Positions 57,860 through 64,000 of a stretch of 64,000 nt of DNA are shown one piece after another. The DNA is from Ziziphus jujuba (taxonomy: Eukaryota; Streptophyta; Magnoliopsida; Rosales; Rhamnaceae): positions 27,900,001 through 27,964,000 of the forward strand of contig NC_083379.1 in the NCBI RefSeq assembly GCF_031755915.1, in the 5' to 3' direction. Position 1 is the first letter of the stretch; each line of letters begins with the position of its first letter. The notes beneath the pieces were generated by a model. It was not told the origin of the DNA and searched no databases. It saw nothing but the letters and a program-made list of their open reading frames with translations. The position numbers and the translations under genes are program-made.

Positions 57860-58096
57860 TGTTAACGTAGTTGGTTTATTTGGTAGCTATATGGATAATA
57901 GTTAATCTATATTTGTTTAGGGGATAATGGAAATATATTTATCATTGTATTTATTTGTTAGATAGAATAATTTTTAGTTTAGTGTTTATCACTTCTTTAT
58001 TGTATATATCAATTTATGTATATAAATATAGTAAAATACATCAATGAAAGTCAGTCAAGAAAATATTTCATTCAACTCCTGTTATTTTTTAAATCA
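57860..58096 (+). repeat. Possible C3 5' LTR
   Basis: From TGTTAACGTAGTTGG to AAATCA, about 237 bp, placed only by a TG...CA pair and the PBS at 58101. No second copy in the window. Confidence 0.4.
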
Positions 58097-58100
58097 AACT

Positions 58101-58112
58101 TAGTATCAGAGC
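58101..58112 (+). other. C3 primer binding site, mutated
   Basis: TAGTATCAGAGC, one base from TGGTATCAGAGC. Confidence 0.65.
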
Positions 58113-58144
58113 ATCAATAGATCCTAAAATTCTTTTCATGTATT

Positions 58145-59085
58145 TTTCCTAAAATTTTACTATACCAGAAATTTCAAGTGCTACTACCAGCAATCCTTCT
58201 ACTTCTATTGTCTATGCTCCTGGTGTTCAATTTTCAGGAATTGTTAGCCACCCACTCTCAACAAAGCTTGATGAGAACAATTACCTTCAGTGGGGGCAAC
58301 AAGCCCTTGCTGCTATCAAAGGAAATAGGATGCTACAATGCATACGTGAAAGAGATGGGCCTATTGAATATCTTACTCCAGATGATAGGAAGAAAGGAGT
58401 TATCAAAAATGACTATGTCATATGGAATTAACACGGTCAAATACTAATGTATTGGTTATTGGAGTCAATGACACGTAACATTCAAACACAAATGGTACGA
58501 TGTGATAAAACTTTTCAAGTATGGAAAAGAATTGAACTTTATTTTCTCTTCACAATCATAGGCACAAAAGATGCAATACAAACTTCAATTACAAACAATC
58601 AAGAAAGGAGGTCTATCCTCTGTAAGTCACATAGAATCAGAAGAGGATCAAATTCTTCATATTTTGAGTGGGTTAGGCAGTGAATATGATGCTTATGCTC
58701 TCTCTCGCTACAAGGATGAAACCAACTAAACTTACTGATGTGTGTCCAATGATGTTGGCACATGAATGTCATTTAGACCAACACAATACAATCACTGATG
58801 ATTCAATGCAAGTTAATATTTCCACAAACAAACACATCACTGCAAACAAATTTAGCATACCTTCAGGAGGAAACAACCAAAATCAGAGAAATTCTCAATA
58901 TGGGAATTGTGGAAATTTTTGGAATGACACAAATTATCATGAAGGATGAGGCAGCAACCATGGTCATGGCCATGGTTATTGTGGGTTCAGAAACAATTCT
59001 TCCAATAAACCAACTTGTTAACTTTGTCAAAGACCAGGACACAGCTCCACAATGCTAGGAATATCAAAGACCAAATAATCAACAC
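58145..59085 (+). pseudogene. C3 gag
   Basis: Read in the frame of 58145 onward: VSHPLSTKLDENNYLQWGQQ (about 58245), a typical copia gag N-terminus with the LxxxNYxxW pattern, then WNHGQ- and MYWLLESMTRNIQTQM-like stretches with a stop near 58430. After frame changes come MQYKLQLQTIKKGG and EEDQILHILSGLGSEYDAY (about 58635-58695), then an Asn/Gln-rich part and a knuckle-like LCQRPGHSSTQC near 59020-59058 with its first Cys lost. Several deletions. Other frames in this stretch are shadows. Confidence 0.8.
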
Positions 59086-59088
59086 AAC

Positions 59089-59490
59089 ATGTTTGCTATG
59101 GTTGCTTTTCCTGACTCTTTGATTGATCCTCACTCGTATCTAGATTCAAGTGCAACTAATCACTGCACACCTAATGCAACTAATCTGATGGAGAAGCAGG
59201 AATATACTGGTTCAAAAAAAATATTCATGAGCAATGGTGAAGGTTTGGAGATCTTAAATACTGTCTCATCTTTAATTATTTCTCAAAACAAGCCTCTTTA
59301 TTTAAAGAATATATTTCATATTCCAAGAATTACCAAGAATTTACTTAGTGTTGTCTTTGAATTTCATCGCAATATTTGTTTTGTTAAGGATCAAGCTATG
59401 TGGGCAATACTTCTTCAAAGAAGGCAAAGACATGGACTATATGTTTTTAACATTAGGAGCAATGTAGAACAGCCTCAAGGTTATGAATGA
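59089..59490 (+). pseudogene. C3 protease
   Basis: A 133-codon frame with YLDSSATNHCTPN (about 59140-59178), the copia protease site with Ser in place of the catalytic-loop Gly. It is followed by IFMSNGEGL, LKNIFHIPRITKNLLSV and an NICFVKDQA stretch typical of the region between protease and GAG-pre-integrase. Confidence 0.8.
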
Positions 59491-59599
59491 AAGAATAAAC
59501 CAAACTCTTACTGATTACAACAAGGATCGGACTTGCAAGGATCGGACTCCTCTAGGATTTTTATGTTTTCTAATAATTCAAACTAGATGCATTAGTTGC

Positions 59600-60080
59600 A
59601 AATAAGGATATTGGTGTACCAAACTTAAATTTATGGCATTAAAGGTTAGGACATCCCTCTTTTAAGGACACAAAAATGGTTATGAGACATTGTAATGTTG
59701 AATTTTTAAATTTCAATAAACAATCTATTTGTTCTACATGTTAATTTGGAAAGAGTAAATGTTTAACTTTACCTTCTTCATCTACTCAGTATACTACTTT
59801 ACAATTAAGAACCATGGATTTATGGGGACCTGCTCCGATGTTGTCATTTAATGGATTCAAATACTATATTTGCTTTGTTGATCATTTTACTAGATTTATG
59901 TGGATTCTTCTACTTAAAAATAAATCAGAAGCTTTGAAAGTCTTTGTAATGCTTAAAACACAATTTAAGTTATAGTTTCAAACTAAATTAAGATGGTACA
60001 ATCATATGAGGGAGGAGAATATAAACCATTTATTTCTTTTCTTCAATCATATGGTATTATTTTTTGTCAATCATACCCTC
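59600..60080 (+). pseudogene. C3 integrase fragment
   Basis: LGHPSFKDTK (about 59645) and CSTC-FGKS (about 59735) are the zinc finger. MDLWGPAPM (about 59815) holds the first catalytic Asp region, followed by YYICFVDHFTRFMWIL and FVMLKTQFKL. The core is then disrupted near 59975-60080; the second Asp and the Glu are not recognisable. Stops near 59740 and 59974. Confidence 0.7.
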
Positions 60081-60539
60081 ATACACATGAACAAAAGGGA
60101 CAAATGTTTGAGTAAGGATGGCAGACTCTATATTGCCCAACATGTCATTTTTTATGAGTCCTTATTTCCATATACTTCCATGCAGTTAATGACATCAGTC
60201 GTTAGCTCATCACAATCATCTATCTCAATCCTTCATGTAAATAAATGGTACAATGACATTCAAACACCACATCCCTCAATAGAGCCAGAAGTTGAATCAA
60301 CTCCAACAACTTCTACTTCTCCCTTACTGTCAACTTCTATATCTCCTATGCAAACTACAACCTCTTCACCACAACCAGTGAGCTTGCCCACTACTTCATT
60401 CTCATCCAAAGCATCACAAGCAGTGATCAATACACATCCTATGCTTACTCGTGATAACACTGGTAAGCTTAAACCTAAAACTTTTCTTGCTTCTAATATT
60501 TTATTGAACCTAGGACACTTAAAGAAGTTCTTGCATCAG

Positions 60540-61200
60540 CACAATGGACTAAAGCAATGACAGATGAGTTTAATGCCTTTCAATCTAATAAAATATGGAC
60601 ATTAGTTTCTACTCCACCAGGAAGACATGTCATTGGTTGTAAGTAGGTGTATCAAACTAAGTTGCACTCAGATGGTAGTCTTGACAAATGCAAAGTGCGT
60701 CCTATAGCAAAGGGATTTCATCAGGTACCAGGTTTTGATTTCAATGAAACGTTTAGTCCCATTATTAAGCCTATTACCATTTGAGTTCTTGGTACACTTG
60801 CTTTAGATCAAAATTGGAATTTATGTCAACTAAACTTTAATGATGCCTTTTTGAATGGAAAACTAGAATAAGAAGTCTATGTGAATTAGCTACTTGGTTT
60901 TATCAAGCCAAGAACTGAACATTTGGTCTGAAAATTATATAAAGCATTGTATGGTCTTAAATAGGCTCCACGAGCCTACCTCTCCAAATAAAGGCCTGCA
61001 TCAATTCAGCTTCGCCTTCAACAATCCACATTGACCCATCTTTGTTTGTCAAACATTCAAAGACTTCTACTTTTTGTCTTCTTGCCTATGTTGATGATAT
61101 CATACTTACTGGAATAGTTCCAAGGAGATTAATACTATGGTTCAATTGTTACATGTAATGTTCGCACTCAAAGAATTGGGTATGTTAAATTTTCCTTGGT
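60540..61200 (+). pseudogene. C3 reverse transcriptase
   Basis: WTKAMTDEFNAFQSNKIWTLV (about 60542), GRHVIGCK, KLHSDGSLDKCKVRPIAKG, FSPIIKPITI, LNFNDAFLNGKLE (about 60833) and LYKALYGLK match the copia RT in order, with stops in Gln, Arg or Trp positions. A YVDDIILTG-type box lies near 61090 after a frame change, then LKELGMLNFFLGIDVQ-like sequence to about 61205. The stretch 60160-60470 before it is Ser/Thr/Pro-rich, as is usual between integrase and RT in copia. Confidence 0.8.
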
Positions 61201-61225
61201 ATTGATGTTCAGGACAAGTGAAAGC

Positions 61226-62324
61226 AAGAAAGCAGAAATGTTCAGGACAACTTTAACCCTTGTCTATTCCTATGTGGAAATGGGAGCGACTTAACATGGA
61301 TTCCATATACAAGCTTTCCCTACTGCAAGAGGGTGCGGCAACATTGCGAGAGTGGTTCTCATTAAAGAAGCTAGCCAAGTTATTCATGAGATGCATTGTA
61401 AAGTCTACGTGGAATGTTGATTATCATCACATCTGATAAGGAGCCACATTTTACTTCATGATTGTTGCGGACGTTAGCAGATGCATTGGGAGGGAGACTA
61501 AGTTACAGTATCGCCTTCCATCCACAGATTCACAGACATGCAGAGTGTACAATTCAACCTTGGAGGACATGCTAAGATCATGTATCATGCAATTCCGAAG
61601 GACCTGAGATGAATAGGTACCGTTGGTGAAGTTGTTTATAATAATAGCTATAAAGCATCATACGACATGGAAGGCAATGTCGAACCCTACTATGTTGGAG
61701 TGAAGTGGGTGAGGAAAAGCACCATACGACAACCAATATGATTGGATCCAAATACCTACGGATGACTATGGATAAGGTGGAGGTCATCTGAGAAAGGTTG
61801 AAAGCTGCCTAGGATCATTAAAAGAGTTATGCTGATGTGCATAGACAAGATCTTGCATTTAAAGACGGAGATTAGATTTTCTTGATGTATCTCCGTAGAA
61901 AGGGGTCGTACACTTTAGCCGACGAGGAAAGCTAAGTTCTCATTATATTGATCCCTACAAGAGTATCGAAAGAATTGGTCTTATGGTGTACAGGTTAGCG
62001 CTACTAAACAAGTTAGCATGGGTGCACAACGTGTTTCATGTTTCGCTGCTACGAAAGGACATTGCAGATTTATCGTACATGTTTGGGATTCCTGACATCG
62101 AGTTAAGAGAAGACTTATCATGCGTGGAGCAACCAGTACAGATCTTAGATCACGATGAATGCGTATTGGTCAATAAGATTATTTCTCAAGTTAAAGTCTT
62201 GTGGCGGATTTACCTAGTCGAGAAAGCGACGTGGGAGCCTGAGGCGTAGATCTGCAACCAATATTCTTATATGTTTCAACAACATACAAAATTTTAAGGA
62301 TGAAATTTTTGTAAAGGGGAAGGT
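61226..62324 (+). pseudogene. G6 gypsy integrase and C-terminal region (chromovirus-like)
   Basis: Starts in mid-integrase (PLSIPMWKWERLNMDS at about 61262, near the first catalytic Asp), then KLAKLF, DKEPHFTS- and LADALGGRLSYS-like stretches, and HAECTIQTLEDML near 61540 in another frame. After decayed sequence, 61940-62246 is well kept: YRLALLNKLAWVHNVFHVS, PDIELREDLSCVEQPVQI, KVLWRIYLVEKATWEPEA. This ending is typical of plant chromoviruses such as the Tekay/Del type. No RT is attached. Confidence 0.82.
62311..62323 (+). other. G6 polypurine tract
   Basis: GTAAAGGGGAAGG just before the LTR start TTGTAACACCC. Confidence 0.75.
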
Positions 62325-63449
62325 TGTAACACCCTACCCCGAAGTATATCGGAATTTTTTCAAGTTAACTGAAGGTGATTGGGTAAAACCGTCATTGACC
62401 GAGAGGGGTCAAACTTTGACTTTTTAATTTAGATAGAATTCTAGGTTGACTGAGACACCGTTGTCAAATGCGCATCGACCCGAGTTCGTATAGTAGCACG
62501 TCAAAAAAGGAATTACGATTTGAAAGTTATAAGCAAAACAAGTTGATGTCCGAACTGTTCGAAGGTAGTTGACTTTGTATTCTTGTAAAATTGAGCTTTA
62601 ACTCATGTATGGTTGTGAAGTACTTATCGATATAAGTTCATAAACTAGTAGCACGACTGATTTGGACAAGTGGTTTGAAAGTTACGAACCCGTAAAGTTT
62701 TTCCGCAACAGCAGTTACTATTCATCGATTTGTGAGTGTGTGAATAGTAGTGCCACATGTCAAAAATCTAGCCAACCCATGAGTGCACAGTGGTACCATA
62801 GGAGGCACTTTTATTAGGTGAAGGGGGGCTTAGGTGGCCAAAAGAGAAAGGTGAGAGAAGGAAGAGAGAGAAGGAGAAAGAAGAAAGACAATGAGGAAAT
62901 CGGCCATCGCCATTCATCATTTTCCGACCACCTGACTGTTACATGCACCGGACCACCACCATCCACCTTTCATTTCTGGCCGACCACCAAAGTTTCATGG
63001 CCAACCGATTGCCGACAAGCCCGGATCTAGGCGATTTCCGACTGTAGCACCGATTCCTTCTCTGATCGATTTCTCCCAAACTAGACCACCATTTGTTTCA
63101 CTGCTGATCCCATTAGCTTACCCATCCTCTAATCTACCTCCCCACCAAAAATCATGGCTAGTGGCCACCGAACGTGCTGCCGACCATGGCGGATTCTAGT
63201 GACCATGGAAGCTTACTGGAAAACCCAGTTTCGGTGAGTTTTCGATCACCCCACCTACCTTTTACCACTAATTTGACCTTCTAGAATCCAAATTCGAGGT
63301 CCTTTTCATCCAACTCCCATTGGTTTGTGAGATCCAAGTACTTTAAATCCAGGACCTTTCCGGTGAGATTGCTGCCACCACAAGTTCTATCTCTGAAAGG
63401 TAAAACCTAATTCTTAATCCTCGTGTTGTAAGCTTCGATTCGGTATATC
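62325..63449 (+). repeat. G6 3' LTR (start; merges into palindrome)
   Basis: TGTAACACCCTACCCCG after the PPT marks the LTR start. The LTR carries stress-responsive-looking GTTGACTTTG and GGTTGACTGAG stretches, then a purine-rich patch (62845-62895) and GC-richer sequence. No CA end is seen; at 63449 the sequence folds back into an inverted copy. Confidence 0.75.
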
Positions 63450-64000
63450 CAAAATTCACAAATGATATGCCAAATTGAAGCTTACAATATGAGGATTAAG
63501 AATCAGGTCTTACCTTTCGGAGATCGGACCTGTGGTGACAAGAATTTCGCCCAATCCCAGATTTAAAGTCCTAGGATCTCACAAACCGTTGGGAGTTGGA
63601 GGCAAAAAAATTCGAATTTGGATTCAGGGAGGTCAAATTAGTGGGGAAGGGTAGGTGGGGTGATCGGAAACTCACTAGAACTCGATTTTCCAGTAAGCCA
63701 CTATGGTCACCGAAACCCGCCACCTTCAGAGGCGTGTCTGGTGGCCACTAGCCGTGATTTTTGGTGGGGAGGTAGATCGGAGGATGGGTAACCTAATGGG
63801 ACCGACTGTGAAACAAACAAAGGTCTGGTTTGGGAGAAATCAACCAGAGAAGGAATCGGCGCTGCAGCCGAAAATCGCCTCGATCTGGGCTTGTTGGCAG
63901 TCAGTTGGCCGTGAAACTTTGGTGGTTAGCCGAAAATGAAAGGTGGTTGGTGGTGGTCCAGTGCTTGTAACAGTCAAGTGGCCAAAAAATGATGAACGGC
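62909..64000. repeat. Large inverted repeat (palindrome) of LTR sequence
   Basis: The left arm about 62909-63449 and right arm 63464-64000 (continuing beyond the window) are reverse complements, separated by 14 bp (63450-63463). At the centre GGTATATC faces GATATGCC. At the far end GCCATTCATCATT (62909) faces AATGATGAACGGC (64000). The arms differ at scattered sites and small indels. Confidence 0.9.

Larger units (their letters stand above)
57860..61225 (+). mobile_element. C3: decayed Ty1/copia element, 3'-truncated
   Basis: Probable short 5' LTR (about 57860-58096), PBS TAGTATCAGAGC, gag, protease, integrase fragment and RT follow in copia order. Stops and frameshifts are frequent and there are internal deletions. 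After the RT the sequence changes abruptly to gypsy integrase near 61225. It is a different copia lineage from C1 and C2, judging by gag and protease wording. Confidence 0.78.

Noticed and set aside
58178..58447. 89-codon frame starting with a Leu-rich, signal-peptide-like stretch
   Set aside because: It is the wrong register of the C3 gag; the correct frame reads the conserved copia gag pattern.
60260..60460. 66-codon Gly/Val-rich minus-strand frame
   Set aside because: Antisense of the Ser/Thr-rich spacer between copia integrase and RT.
62818..63030. 70-codon basic frame in the G6 LTR as a gene
   Set aside because: It lies in LTR DNA just before and inside the palindrome, with a purine-rich start and no domain.
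1..64000. Endogenous pararetrovirus or host gene inside the nest
   Set aside because: No movement-protein, coat-protein or caulimovirus RT pattern was seen, and no exon series with a non-transposon domain; all RT and integrase motifs fit copia or gypsy LTR elements.

Overview
This window reads as plant nuclear DNA, most likely from a dicot. It is AT-rich and is built almost entirely of LTR retrotransposons of the two plant superfamilies, Ty1/copia and Ty3/gypsy, nested inside one another. I find no convincing host gene, tRNA, rRNA or CRISPR array. Every long reading frame I recognise is a broken retrotransposon polyprotein. The species cannot be named from this sequence alone.

Layout, left to right. 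A solo LTR of the dominant gypsy family (called family R here) lies at 1151-2265. A minus-strand copia element, C1 (3911-9423), is complete with LTRs, PBS, PPT and TSD. It sits inside what may be an older minus-strand LTR (2855-9785). A minus-strand element with long LTRs, A1 (10459-17327), has an Athila/Tat-like primer site and only a scrap of gag. Family R element G1 (20245-25445) is complete with a perfect TSD. It is followed by a truncated R LTR (25776-26184), a 5'-only copy G4 (26185-about 28735) and a minus-strand copy G5 (about 28826-31998). Copia element C2 (from 31999) inserted into the 5' LTR of G5, and R element G2 (34563-40816) then inserted into C2, with a perfect TSD. C2 is cut off at about 41455, where it joins G3 (41456-47309), the only R-related copy that still carries RT, RNase H and integrase. 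Next come an AT-rich stretch with one CACTA-type transposon end (51069), a minus-strand solo R LTR with a 20-bp tandem repeat (52107-53176), a decayed copia C3 (about 57860-61225) joined to a chromovirus-like gypsy 3' end G6, and a large LTR palindrome that runs off the right edge (about 62909-64000).

How the parts relate. Family R has about 0.8-1.1 kb LTRs, an initiator-Met-tRNA primer site, a leader of about 1.1 kb and a gag-protease frame. Its pol frame runs through the PPT into the LTR, so the LTR encodes the tail of the polyprotein. G1, G2 and (further reduced) G5 share the same scrambled, RT-less pol core. They therefore look like copies of one non-autonomous master that used enzymes from another element. 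G3 shows what the complete pol looked like, but carries a different LTR subtype. The polyprotein sequence and the LTR-overlapping tail suggest the CRM-type chromovirus clade; this assignment is inference and needs a phylogeny. Premature stops are mostly of the CAA/CAG/CGA to TAA/TAG/TGA kind, as expected for silenced, methylated elements decaying by cytosine deamination.
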